A stretch of 11,949 bases of DNA, taken from NCBI GenBank assembly GCA_002284615.2, contig MU069687.1, positions 30,568-42,516 on the forward strand. Reading direction: 5' to 3'. Of the stretch, positions 1 to 8,460 are shown one piece after another. The first letter of the stretch is position 1; every line of letters starts with the position of its first letter. A program made the position numbers and the translations under genes. Source of the DNA: Dunaliella salina (Eukaryota > Chlorophyta > Chlorophyceae > Chlamydomonadales > Dunaliellaceae). Under the pieces are notes generated by a model. It had not been told where the DNA came from. It searched no databases and saw only the letters and a program-made list of their open reading frames with translations.

Positions 1-57
<57 letters not shown>
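1..57. repeat. (GT)n dinucleotide microsatellite
   Basis: About 28 uninterrupted GT units open the window. On the plus strand they lie inside the intron upstream of the first visible CutA exon. The array reaches the window edge, so its true length is unknown. A complementary (CA)n array closes the window. Confidence 0.98.
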
Positions 58-58
<1 letters not shown>

Positions 59-621
59 CTTTGGTGGCTTGAGGCCCCCTCACGCGCCAGGGCTCTTTGA
101 AAGCGTGCGCCAGTTGACCTTGCATGTGTTACCGCTTTTTTTGCCATGGAAAACATTTCAGTCATTCTGATAAGCCATTCTGAAGTAGGTTGGTTGAAAA
201 ATCTCGAGGCATGCTTTGAGATGGACTTTCATTGAGTTCAGCCGAGCCTTTCCTCCCTAACAGAGCATTGTTAAGTGCAAGCTCCTTTTCCAGGAATTGC
301 AAGGCATAATCCAAACTTAGTTCATATCATGTGCACCCGAGCAAACGGTCTAAGGTCCTCATGAAGGGCTGGCTATATATTGTTTCTTTGCTTTTCAAAG
401 GTTCCACAAGCAAGTCATCTGTCAAATGTTTAACTATTAGCCTGAATCATTAAGGAAGACTGTAGGCGCATTTGCTTGCATTGGTATCAATGTTTTCAGA
501 CGACAACCGGGTGGATCTCACGAGAGCATTGGTGACCATGTTGGGCGTTTGCCACATAATGCAAAGCACATGTCCTCCTCTCTCTAATTCAAGTGAGCTG
601 TTTTTCCCACATGCTGCGCAG
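58..621 (+). other. Intron of the CutA gene (3' part), no other gene seen
   Basis: This is the 3' part of the intron preceding the first visible CutA exon. It ends in a pyrimidine-rich stretch and ...gctgcgcag, with the AG at 620-621. I looked for the missing N-terminal CutA strand (a V-x-V-T-x-P-like motif) on the plus strand and did not find it, so the first coding exon or exons must lie upstream. No RNA gene or transposon is recognisable here. Confidence 0.7.
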
Positions 622-760
622 CCAATAAGCTTTCTGATCAATTGATTGAGGCCAACTTGGCAGCCTGCGTAAACATCGTCCCTGGCTTGACAAGCGTGTA
701 TAAGTGGGAGGGCAAGGTCGAGCATGACCAGGAGCTGCTGCTGATCATCAAGACCAAGGA
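622..760 (+). CDS. cutA: CutA exon (first visible)
   Basis: The exon is 139 nt. It starts after cgcag (AG 620-621) with two bases completing a codon, so the upstream intron is phase 1. It then encodes 45 codons from NKLSDQLIEANLAACV to LLLIIKTK and ends in GA before a strong donor gtaagt at 761-766, which makes the downstream intron phase 2. The residues cover the helix before the AACVN strand and the YxWEGK...ELLLIIKT strands of the fold. Confidence 0.93.
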
Positions 761-3534
761 GTAAGTTTTCATCTGCGAATCCCATCTCCTGTACTACCTG
801 CTGTTCTTTATTGTATTGACACACAAAGTAATTTTGTGTCTTCATTTGAAGGTGTTCGTCCTGCACCCCTTGGACATGTTTGTTTCTCTGTATCTTTCTC
901 AAATACTACACTGTCAAACAATTTATTGGAGTTGCCCAGCATGCTCACACAGGGGCAAAGAGCCCCTTGCTTGCTTTTATGTGTGTAGCTGTCCAAACAC
1001 ATGCGTAAGAAAGATGGGTTTCATGGATTTAATCCATGCTTTCTATGCATGTGTACCCCCTTCTTTTGCTTTTGTGTACATTGCTGTCCAAACACTTGCA
1101 TAGAAAGCATGGATACAATTGACTTCTATTTCTTTTAGGTTCTTAGTCGATGCTGCAATGTCAGATGATGCCGGTTGGCACTGGAGGGTTGAACTGGCCA
1201 GGGTTCGCTCTCAGGGATCAATTTGCAAATGGTGCAAGCAAGGAAGGGACGCCGCCAGCTTGCCCATGCTAGAAGGTTGCCCCTCCAATGCAGCACCAAG
1301 TCACAGCTCGGCATAATGCTTCTACAAATAGAGAAAAACCGCAAAACTCAAATGAAATCAACCTGTGGCTCGGCTGGAAATTCGCACACTGAATTGTAGG
1401 GTTCCTCAATTGTGCCCCTCTGTTTTCCCCTTTGTTTCATGGAAAGCTGAGCCTCACAGGGCTGAAGTCTGGCCAGTTTTGCAAAATTGCAGAGCACAAA
1501 GCATTTTTTGGAGCTGACAGCTGAGGATGGCTTTTATTTATTATTCGGTATGATTCCTCCACTTTTTCTTTCCATCTCTGCCTACCACACACTCCACCTC
1601 AAAGATTGAGGACAGAACCCATCTGCACCTGCTAGCGGAGCTTGTAATCAGCTACCCAAGCACTTCCTAGCTCCCATGTGGCTGCAAATTTCTTGACGCT
1701 TATTTGCTCAGGCAGAGGGGGCTCCAGTTGTGGCAACAACAATTGTAAATTGTGAAATGAATCCATGATGCTTTAGTTTTCAGTGTTCAATCTTCAGGAA
1801 GGTCCGCAGGGAGCTCTGATGGCAAGCCGCAAACAACTCCCCCCAAAATTTGCAGTTTCGGTCCCTTCATCCTAGAACGATCTGGAAATGAGTACTTGTT
1901 TTCCTGTCAACTTGCATGGAGCTCTTCTGCACATAGCGCTGAAGCATGAATCATCTTTGCAGCTTTGCAGAACCATAGAACGGGCATTCACAAATGGTGC
2001 ATCTGGTACGTTTTGCTGTTGCTGCTTTTCGTTATGTACCTTGAGGAGGTTGTGCAGTCCCAGCTGTTTGTGCCCTTCTTGGGACTTTGTGGGCTCTCTC
2101 ACTCGCAGCCTCCATATGTCTTAGAGGTACTCCTTTTCCATCATTCTGCACAATTCTGCAAACGCCGGAACAACTATTTTTTGCCTGTGTATGCAGCCTT
2201 TCGTACCCCTCGAACACACTGTTTTTGCTGTGAAAATTCACACTACGCAAACCCTTCGAAGGAATGCAAGGGTATAAATTTCGGATGGCGCACACTTTTC
2301 TGTTTTGAATAGGTTTGATTGAAGTTATAGTTCAAAAAGTACTGATTGGTGTTTTAGGCCCGATCAGATGTGGGGGTGGGGTTAGGGGTGCCACCCTCTC
2401 CCAAGAGAGGATTTTGTCTGAGTTATACCTACAAGACTGAAGGTGTTTCAAGGGGGTTCAATCCCAAACTTGAATCTACCTTCAACCAAATGCAAGCATT
2501 CAAGTAATTGTGGCATTGCCAGAGTACGAAAGTCAAGGAAAGAGGAAAACGGATGCATGTCGGCTTGTTAGGCTCTGGCATGGGAAAGGGGCAGAAAATG
2601 ATGTTGGAATTGAACGGTAATTCATTTTAGGACAGGACTTTTTCCAGCGACCTTGGCCTGCTGCAGGTGTATGTTTGAGAGGGCTTGCGATGAGAAGGCT
2701 GAGTCACCCTCCTGCCTTACCTTGCAGCTCTGTAAGGAGGTGTCCTCATGAGAGGGTCATGACTGGAGGTCACAACTCCCATGGGGTGTTTACTGAGTGG
2801 TGGACGAGGCTACAGTGCTCACAGCTTCTGGGTTGCACTTGGCTCGCCCCACTACTTGTTACTACTACTTGTTACTGCTCCTGCACGTGTTGCAACTGAG
2901 TGGGGCATGGTCCTGCTGCTACTACTGCGGCTGCCGTTCAATGAGTGCAGATAAAAGCTGGTGGCCCCAGATTGGGGGTGTCAGGTGCAAATGCAATTTC
3001 AGGGCCATGAAAGAGGGGCTGTACTCCGTGGGAACAGGAGCTGGTCAAGGGAAGTCACATCCAATCCTGGCTCACGCTCAAAATGGAAGAAGGCTTTGAC
3101 TGTGTTGAGTGGATGGGCTGGGGCTGTGAGTTTGATCTGGGGCCAGGCTGCAGGAAAAACAAAGAATTCCTGGGGAGAGAGCAGCGAGGCTGTTTATGCA
3201 CACGAGGAAGCCTGACCCATTTGAGAAGGAATATTGAGCACCAAGAAGATGCTGTGATCCCTCCGGGTATTTAATAGCATGAATTTTTTCCAATACTCCC
3301 TTGGACTCCCTCCACTGCTCCCCTTCAATGCGCAAACCAATCCATATGTTCAACAATTCGTACCTGCCTCAAATTGATTTTTTTTCCTTCATGCTCGGCA
3401 GGTCCCTCATGCCAGAGCTCACAGAGTTTGTGAAGAAGAACCACCCTTACGATGAGCCGGAGGTAATAGGGTTACCTGTTCAGGCGGGGAGCCCCTCCTA
3501 CCTGTCTTGGGTGCTGAGCAATACGAAGGCTTGA
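622..3534 (+). CDS. cutA: CutA-like divalent-cation tolerance protein (5'-partial, spliced)
   Basis: Joined exons 622-760 and 3402-3534 encode about 90 residues of a CutA1-family protein. CutA proteins are small trimeric ferredoxin-like-fold proteins linked to copper and other divalent-cation tolerance; plant and algal forms are often plastid-targeted. What I see: the family core NLAACVNIVPG followed by YKWEGKVEHDQELLLIIKTK in exon 1, then across the junction E-SLMPELTEFVKKNHPYDEPE and VIGLPV, ending SYLSWVLSNTKA and TGA. The phase-2 junction (GA + G) restores a Glu at exactly the position where the family has one. Bacterial CutA is about 105-115 residues, so roughly the first 20 residues of the fold plus any transit peptide are missing. 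No frameshift or internal stop occurs. The biochemical role in algae is not firmly established; family assignment is very secure. Confidence 0.95.
971..1112 (+). repeat. 47 bp imperfect direct repeat pair
   Basis: Copies lie at 971-1017 and 1066-1112. Aligned without gaps, 36 of 47 bases agree, and both contain the identical core GCTGTCCAAACAC. The copies are 95 bp apart. This looks like an old local duplication within the CutA intron. Confidence 0.75.
1032..1114. repeat. 23 bp inverted repeat (potential hairpin)
   Basis: Arm 1032-1054 and arm 1092-1114 are reverse complements at 22 of 23 positions, separated by 37 bases. An additional odd-length palindrome (8+1+8) overlaps the left arm at 1022-1038. 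The intronic RNA could fold into a stem of about 23 bp. No terminal target duplication was found, so a transposon origin is not shown. Confidence 0.8.
2851..2876 (+). repeat. 13 bp perfect tandem duplication
   Basis: ACTACTTGTTACT is repeated twice head to tail inside a CT/CTG-rich patch of the CutA intron. It probably reflects replication slippage. Confidence 0.85.
3402..3534 (+). CDS. cutA: CutA terminal exon
   Basis: The exon is 133 nt. The acceptor is a T-rich tract followed by atgctcggcag (AG 3400-3401). The single first base completes a Glu codon, and 43 further codons run to TGA at 3532-3534. It carries the CutA signature HPYDEPE followed by VIGLPV and the C-terminal YLSWV segment. 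The gaggtaatag sequence around 3460 resembles a donor, but reading through it gives conserved CutA protein. Confidence 0.95.
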
Positions 3535-3687
3535 TTGGTGGCTGTGAAATCACTGTGGAATGCCTCAGATTCCATGTCTGACTCCATGGATAAAGAGACT
3601 TCCCTGCCGCAACAGACACGCCTCCCTGCCGCAGTAGGCAGGGTTCTACATCCAAGCGTTTTGTGGGTGCATAGTAAAACACTGCTC

Positions 3688-4356
3688 TCAATGACTCCCC
3701 ATTGACAATGGGAGGTCTAAGGCATTCGTAAAGTAGTACATTGGTTCCGACGTTGTTGTTTTATCCTTTCTCTGCACATTCAGGGTAAGTGTAGGCCATG
3801 TTTCCTGTAGATCCTCTGATTCCCAGGAGGGCTTCCAAGTGACCCTCCTGAGTTCTTGTTTAATCTGCCGCTCTCTTTCAATTTTTTGGGCATCATTTAG
3901 GCTTGCACAGGTGGGACATGCCCATGTGTCAGCTGTTGCAATTTCTTGTCTTTGCTCGTCCGAGTAGTATCCGAGCTCCTTCATGCATTCCCAATGGTAC
4001 GTCAGGTGCCACACATCACAAACATACATATCAGGAAGTAGAGGATTAAAGGTTTCTGTTTCATAACCATGATGGTAATTGCATATTTGGCAACAGGCAC
4101 ACTCAATGTCAGTGCGAGCAGCAGGTGAGACATCTCCAGGCACAAGGTTAGCTTCTTTGAAAAGTGGCAGGGCCCATTTTTCAATGGTCATAGGTGCGTA
4201 ATGGGTGTGACATTGCACTTGGAGGTGGGTGGGGGAGCTTGATTGTTCTTTCTTGTTCTCTAAAAAAATTCTCCAATTATCTATGTGAGTAATATTTAAA
4301 TCATGGTAGAAGATAGAACTGATAGCACAGGTAGCAGTAGCTTCTTCAGCAAGTTT
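3688..4356 (-). pseudogene. PHD-finger-like element protein fragment (222 codons)
   Basis: The minus frame is open from just after TAG 4357-4359 to TGA 3688-3690. Numbering from that TAG, a C4HC3 (PHD) pattern is seen: C89-x2-C92, C113-x2-W116, H121-x2-C124 and C147-x2-C150, with the usual PHD Trp two residues before C147. Position 116 should be Cys but is Trp (codon TGG, plus 4009-4011), one base from TGC or TGT. Downstream, residues 172-187 read TWKPSWESEDLQETWP, which resembles a chromodomain-like W-x-P-x-W-E pattern. PHD fingers bind histone tails in host proteins and also occur in retroelement proteins. I interpret this as the broken remains of an element ORF. A host gene fragment is possible but less likely. 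Confidence 0.6.
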
Positions 4357-4366
4357 CTAAGCTGTT

Positions 4367-4864
4367 TCAACCCAATAATTCCAGACGTTTGGGCCTTGAG
4401 AAAGTGAGCTTAGAGAGTGTATAGCTGGGGAAATGATCCCTCTGTCTGTGTGGAGCAATTGTTGCCTTCCGGGGTCTGTTTGTTTGAGTATCTAGGCTGT
4501 GCGGAGTACGAGTTTGTGACTGAGGGTTGAGACAATCATCTGTCTGATGTTGGTGGTTCGTGCTTTGGGAGTTGGGCTGTGTAGGGATATGATGAGCAGT
4601 GCTCAGACAAGCATGTGAACTGCCATCGTTTGGGCTAGCCTGGCTGAATTGGAATATGGAAGAGGGGGTATTTCTCAATGCTGAGCGTGTGCGTTTGCTG
4701 GGTGGCCCTCCTGCAGCAGTATCTCGTACGGCAAGAGCCAGAGTATCCAGACTTGCTGTGGGTCCGTGTGCTGAGGGGTGGAGTGCTTGTGAAAAAAGAA
4801 AAAAAAGAAAGAAAAGTCTACGCAATTCAAAGGCCACGTGCACCAAGGGAGGAACCCCTAACAA
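4367..4864 (-). pseudogene. Low-complexity upstream frame of the PHD-element relic
   Basis: This is a minus-strand open frame of 165 codons ending in TGA at 4367-4369. It is rich in Pro, Gln, Thr, Ser and Asn, with a basic motif GPPSKRTRSALRN. It sits one base out of frame with the PHD frame, and the join would fall near 4370-4400, consistent with an indel in one ancestral ORF. The N-terminal part is hydrophobic (FFLFFLF) and is probably not original coding. A related SKRTRS segment lies about 384 bp further upstream (5066-5083). Confidence 0.4.
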
Positions 4865-5441
4865 AAGTTAGAGGCCTCACCAGGTGGCCCTCTACCTAAA
4901 CTAGACAAAACTAGCCTAGAAGAGAGCAAGAGACGAAGTTAAAGGGCATTCAGAGGATTGCTTGCCATGCCCCTGAGCGCTCGGACTCTCCTTCTTCCAT
5001 CCTCAGCCGCCTCAGCGCGCCCAGCAGCGGAGTGCTTGTGTGGAAGTGATGCTTAGTGCAGGATTGGAGCGAGTTCTTTTGCTGAGTGGCTCCTCCAGTG
5101 ATTGTATTTCCATGACATTGACAACTTGTTGTGTTTCAGGACAATTGATGGGTGTAGGATGATGTCTGTATGCCTGAGGCGGCGTTCGGTGTGTTCATGG
5201 GTGTAGTAAGATGTGGAGCGAGGCTGTGGCGGTGGCACTGCTTGAGTGGGGGGAAAAAAGCTGGGTTGGGGGCTTGATCGTTGGAAAACCTGGGTTTGGG
5301 GGGCTGTCCCCCACCCGTGCTTGTGTTGGTAAGGCCGCTCACATGTGTGTTGTTGACACGACGATCAAAGCAGGCAAAAGATTGTACGCGGAGAGTTGTA
5401 GAATTAATTTCAAGTACGGAGATGGATAGGAGCAATGGCAT

Positions 5442-6029
5442 AATTCCATGGAATTGCTCATGTTAGAGTAGGACACAAGGGCACCATGAGGCACGTTCTG
5501 CACAATGTGACTAAGAAAGCACACCCTCTACACAGCCGACACCTTTGATCAATCCAGAAATACAGACAGCCAAAAACTTTGTTCAATTCAGAATCAGATC
5601 AATTCCGAATGAAATGAATCAGAAACCTTGATCCACAAAGATCTACCAAATCTACCTTCCAGCCGTGTGCAGCCAGCCCCCTTTGACTCCCACCAATAGA
5701 GCACCAATTGTCTTCCTTCTGACCACAAGGTTCTGGTCTCGGGAACTTTTTTTTGGCTACACATGCCCAAGGACATTGCTACGTCCCTTGCTAAAGAACG
5801 AGATAGCCTGAAAAGGAAGACCGACCCCTTCTTGCTGGCGTGATTCTTTGCCTGACAAGGAGCCGTAACATGACAAGCTTAAGGTTGAAGGTTTAATTTT
5901 TCATTGGAACCTTGTAACCTTGAACCTCGTGCAGCTTCTTGTGATGGAGACATGGCTCTTCAACGTCTTTTTTCCTGAATTGATGAGCCAACGTCTTTTT
6001 TTCCTGAATTGACGTTGGGAGTATTTTCA
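5442..6029. other. Intergenic, no recognisable gene
   Basis: Mixed sequence lies between the PHD-element relic and the DNA transposon. I see no conserved protein frame on either strand. The only clear structure is a short tandem repeat at 5961-6012, listed separately. Confidence 0.5.
5961..6018 (+). repeat. Tandem 28 bp repeat just outside the DNA transposon
   Basis: CAACGTC followed by a T run and CCTGAATTGA occurs at 5961-5983 and again at 5989-6012, with one extra T in the second copy. The second copy is bracketed by CCAACGTC (5988-5995) and GACGTTGG (6011-6018), a perfect 8 bp inverted repeat. Confidence 0.75.
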
Positions 6030-6039
6030 TGTCTACATA

Positions 6040-6063
6040 CAGTAGGTTCCCGATTACTTCGTA
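6040..6063 (+). repeat. Left terminal inverted repeat of the transposon
   Basis: This 24 bp arm is identical to the reverse complement of 6644-6667 and is preceded by TA at 6038-6039. Confidence 0.95.
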
Positions 6064-6080
6064 CCGGGGTATTATTTTGT

Positions 6081-6121
6081 TTTACTTCGTAGCGCTTCGT
6101 ACCAGTTCGTACCACTTCGTA
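6081..6121 (+). repeat. Four 10-bp-spaced TTCGTA subterminal motifs
   Basis: Units tttacttcgt, agcgcttcgt, accagttcgt and accacttcgt follow each other without gaps, so the TTCGT core repeats at exact 10 bp helical spacing. The same core occurs in the terminal repeat and near the right end (6559-6575). Subterminal repeats of this kind commonly bind transposase; that role is inferred. Confidence 0.8.
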
Positions 6122-6643
6122 TTTCAGCATAATTTTGACTGGTCAAAGGCTTTTTCGTCCCAGTGGTGGAAAGGCCGCTGCAGGGCCGCTGCAAGGCCAC
6201 GGTCTCCCTTAGCAAGCAGCTTTGGGCGTCAGGATGGGCCCCCCAACTGCGGGGGGAAGGAGGGAAGGGGGAGAAAGAGCAAGAGAGGAAGATGCACAGC
6301 TCAGCGTGAACTTTGCGACAGCTGTCCAGCTGTGCACCCTGTTCTGTGTGCGCTGCTCACCTGAAGGACGTCCGTGACCCCTACTCGCTGGCATGGGCCT
6401 GATGTTGCTCTTGGAGATGCCCATCTCGCTGTTTGCCTGGCTGTAAGCAGCAGGCTGTCAGCAGCAGGCAGGGGGGTGAAGTTCCCCATCTTCTGCTACG
6501 CCATCTTTCCAAATCCTACCATTTTCAGAAAATCCTATTATTTTGCATTTCGATTTTACTTCGTAACACTTCGTATTTGAGGATCAGGAATTATTTCCCT
6601 CACTTTGTAAGATTTCGTTTTTGGGCAAAATAATTAATTAATT

Positions 6644-6667
6644 TACGAAGTAATCGGGAACCTACTG
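6644..6667 (-). repeat. Right terminal inverted repeat of the transposon
   Basis: This is an exact reverse complement of 6040-6063 and is followed by TA at 6668-6669. Just inside it lies an AT-rich block with TTAATTAATTAA-like sequence. Confidence 0.95.
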
Positions 6668-6736
6668 TATTGTCTACAACATTGCAAAATGATATGGAGT
6701 TGGGGGTGCTTGCGAAATGACATTGGATATTTGTAG

Positions 6737-7040
6737 GGCCAGAAGAGTGAAAAGGGTAAAGAGAGTGCACATGTGACATTCGCTCCTTACACTCTGCCTA
6801 AACATGTCTATCTGGATTTACCCAAACCCATGTGTCGTCCGCAGCGTGGCCCAATTTTGGCTCCGTTTCCACACATGATGGTTGAACAATCCACTTGGGA
6901 TGACAACATTTTTCCGTCATGAGATCTCTGTAATGCTCAGGATGACGTTTAAGACGAGCAGCATGTCATTTTCAAATGCACCCAACCTTGAGGATTTGCA
7001 ACCTTAAGAGGAAATATGCTTCGTTATTAGTTCTCTGATC
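6737..7040 (+). pseudogene. LINE-type reverse transcriptase C-terminal relic
   Basis: Plus-strand reading gives pieces of a LINE C-terminus in shifting frames. They are YTLPKHVYLDLPKPMCR (to about 6838), VRSVAQFWLRFHT (6837-6875), MMVEQSTWDDNIFPS (6875-6919), then after a TGA DLCNAQDDV (6923-6949), after a TAA DEQHVIFKCT (6953-6982), then RICNLKRKYASLL in a third frame to about 7035. The order (Arg/His-rich segment, Cys-x2-Cys, DEQHxxFxC, KYASL) is the zinc-knuckle tail of many algal and plant non-LTR elements. The two stops are one base from Cys and Gln codons, and at least three indels are needed. Family assignment rests on motif recognition. Weaker similarity may continue to about 7285. 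Upstream RT domains are not visible. Confidence 0.65.
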
Positions 7041-7932
7041 CTGTCCTGCTCTTTCCTGGGGTATTCCAATCTTCTTCATCCTTTCAGACGGCTTCATACT
7101 TGTCTGCATCTCACCATGTCCAGCCGCATGGTATGTTTTGTGTCTTGAATCAGAACAACCAAACGCTTGATCCTTTAAACCGATCCCCACCCACCGGATT
7201 GAAATTCCTCCATTCCGGAATTTCTCATTCCAGAAAAAGGTCAATCCGGAATTTGCAACTTGAAATCGGAACGCAATCCTTGTGAAGTGAGAAGGTTGTG
7301 GGCTTGCAGAGCCCTCACATGCGCTGCCAGGGCTGCCTCACTCCACAAAACTTAGAGTCTTCTTTTCAAACCAAGAAAACATCTCATTTTATGAAAGGCT
7401 GCCCAGAACGTTCACAATGCATGCAAAAAACACATTCTGGAGCTCGCTCATGCAGGAAAGAATTCTGAGATTATTTGCCAAAGCGTTTGCAAGAAAGACT
7501 GCTCGTATCACCATCTGCTTACACAACCTTGTGGAACATGTTGCTATTGCTACGCAGAATGGCATTGTAGATTCGAAATGCTGAGCAAAATTAGAACCAA
7601 TGTCCACACCTTTGTAGCACAGACAGTTAGGAGTGGATAGCTTGGCACCATGGTTACAATGCATTAAGCACGGATGCGCCGATTGCAACAGGCAGTCCAT
7701 ATCAGCACCTTCCTTCATGAACCTTGCACCCTAAATCTAGCAAGTCTAAATAAAATCCTTTAAAATCTGAAGAGAAATTATGAATGCAAGGGCAGCCTAC
7801 AAAAAAATTAGAAAGCATATGCTTTAGGCATACCTCACATTTGCAATAGAAATACATAAAAAGCACCCTCCGAGAGCCTCATGGAAAATTTTCAACAAAA
7901 CAGTCTCGAGGGACAAACTGTCTGTGCCTTAC
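7041..7932. other. Region downstream of the reductase gene, probable 3'UTR and element tail
   Basis: No confident gene is present. The first 250 bases may be the tail of the LINE relic, including a plus frame with FCVLNQNNQTLDP. A Cys-rich minus frame of 109 codons (7718-7389) lies in reductase 3' sequence and matches nothing I know. A perfect 14 bp palindrome occurs at 7812-7825 (AAAGCATATGCTTT). The reductase 3'UTR should run leftward from 7932 through this region. Confidence 0.5.
7654..7658 (-). terminator. Candidate TGTAA poly(A) signal for the reductase gene
   Basis: TGTAA, the usual green-algal polyadenylation signal, occurs on the minus strand about 275 nt after the stop codon. A second TGTAA is at 7519-7523. 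A five-base motif is weak evidence, and transcript ends would be needed to choose. Confidence 0.25.
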
Positions 7933-8052
7933 TCATTTGGTTTGGAAAATGTTTTGGATGGTGCCAGTACCTAGACTAGCTGATACATTGTCGAGCTCTG
8001 CTACCTCTGATGCACTCAGCCTCCACCCCAGTGCGCCCAAGTTGGATTGCGC
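7933..8052 (-). CDS. Reductase terminal exon E
   Basis: The exon is 120 nt. The acceptor is tgtttatgcag; 39 codons starting [20 protein letters not shown] and ending [11 protein letters not shown] precede TGA at 7933-7935. NLGALGW and the C-terminal IQNIFQT are closely shared with the plant chloroplast homologue. It lies 2.0 kb from the preceding exon and contains no ATG-initiated frame, so it is easy to miss. Confidence 0.93.
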   Translation of the reverse strand, partial: AQSNLGALGWRLSASEVAELDNVSASLGTGTIQNIFQTK

Positions 8053-8385
8053 CTGCATAAACAATTGTCCAATTTGCGCATTATGATCGCTTGTGCAGAG
8101 ACGACTTTGCTGTGCTCATTTAAACAATGGGACGGATAAAAATCAATACCCAAGCAACCGTCAGTTTACAAAAATCCTTGCAGCTAAGGCTATGCATTAG
8201 TAACCCTAAGAAAATCAGGAATTGTCTGAATCTGCAGAGTTAAATAAGTGGCGCTCCTTTTGATCCTGAAGGCTCTGCTTTTGAATAGAACCAGCAGGAG
8301 GGTGGCAAAAGAAAATTAAGGACGTCGTGTCCAAATTTTCTTTAAAAACACATATTTGGAATCCTCACATCAAGAACTATTGATT

Positions 8386-8460
<75 letters not shown>

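Larger units (their letters stand above)
761..3401 (+). other. 2.64 kb CutA intron
   Basis: The intron is bounded by gtaagt (761) and gctcggcag (3401). The exons on either side join into an uninterrupted CutA protein, so no coding exon of this gene is expected inside. Contents seen: a 47 bp imperfect direct repeat (971-1017 and 1066-1112), a 23 bp inverted repeat (1032-1054 and 1092-1114), a G-rich stretch near 2372-2388, and a 13 bp perfect tandem duplication (2851-2863 and 2864-2876). Open frames of 60-115 codons occur on both strands, but none resembles a known family or shows protein-like composition. Confidence 0.85.
3688..5441 (-). mobile_element. Degenerate minus-strand transposable-element coding relic with PHD-like finger
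   Basis: On the minus strand this region reads as a decayed element protein. Going 5' to 3' it has a P/Q/N-rich frame at 5441-5136, a second frame with an SKRTRS motif near 5083, a P/Q/T/S-rich frame 4864-4370 with another SKRTRS, then a frame change and an in-frame TAG (4357-4359) before a clean 222-codon stretch ending at 3688. The zinc finger in that last stretch and the mixture of frames indicate a decaying mobile-element protein rather than a host gene. No terminal repeats or reverse-transcriptase motifs are visible, so the class (LINE-like is my guess) and exact ends are open. Confidence 0.55.
6040..6667. mobile_element. Non-autonomous DNA transposon (pogo/Tigger-like MITE), 628 bp
   Basis: The terminal inverted repeats are perfect over 24 bp: 6040-6063, beginning CAGTAGGTTCCCGATTACTT, and its exact reverse complement at 6644-6667. 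Both ends are flanked by the dinucleotide TA (6038-6039 and 6668-6669), as expected for a Tc1/mariner/pogo-type target duplication. The CAGTAG-NNCCC start recalls Tigger/pogo termini. Inside the left end four TTCGT motifs recur at exactly 10 bp spacing (6081-6120), and two more lie near the right end (6559-6575); these could be transposase-binding sites. No transposase frame is present, so mobility would need a helper in trans. The core (about 6160-6490) is GC-rich and unlike the AT-rich ends. Perfect terminal repeats suggest the insertion is recent. Confidence 0.9.

Noticed and set aside
450..902. 150-codon minus-strand ORF
   Set aside because: It is antisense to the clear CutA exon at 622-760, spans exon and intron, and has no recognisable family.
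1119..1316. Possible extra exon after the acceptor-like ctatttcttttag at 1138
   Set aside because: The CutA protein is continuous from 760 to 3402 without it, and its translation is not protein-like.
2455..2465. GGTTCAATCCC resembling a tRNA T-loop
   Set aside because: No acceptor stem, D arm or anticodon arm could be fitted around it.
3459..3468. Donor-like GAG|gtaata inside the last CutA exon
   Set aside because: Reading through gives the conserved EVIGLPV segment and a normal CutA C-terminus, so splicing here is unlikely.
7389..7718. Cys-rich 109-codon minus ORF downstream of the reductase
   Set aside because: It matches no known family and lies in the expected 3'UTR; a chance frame is the simpler reading.
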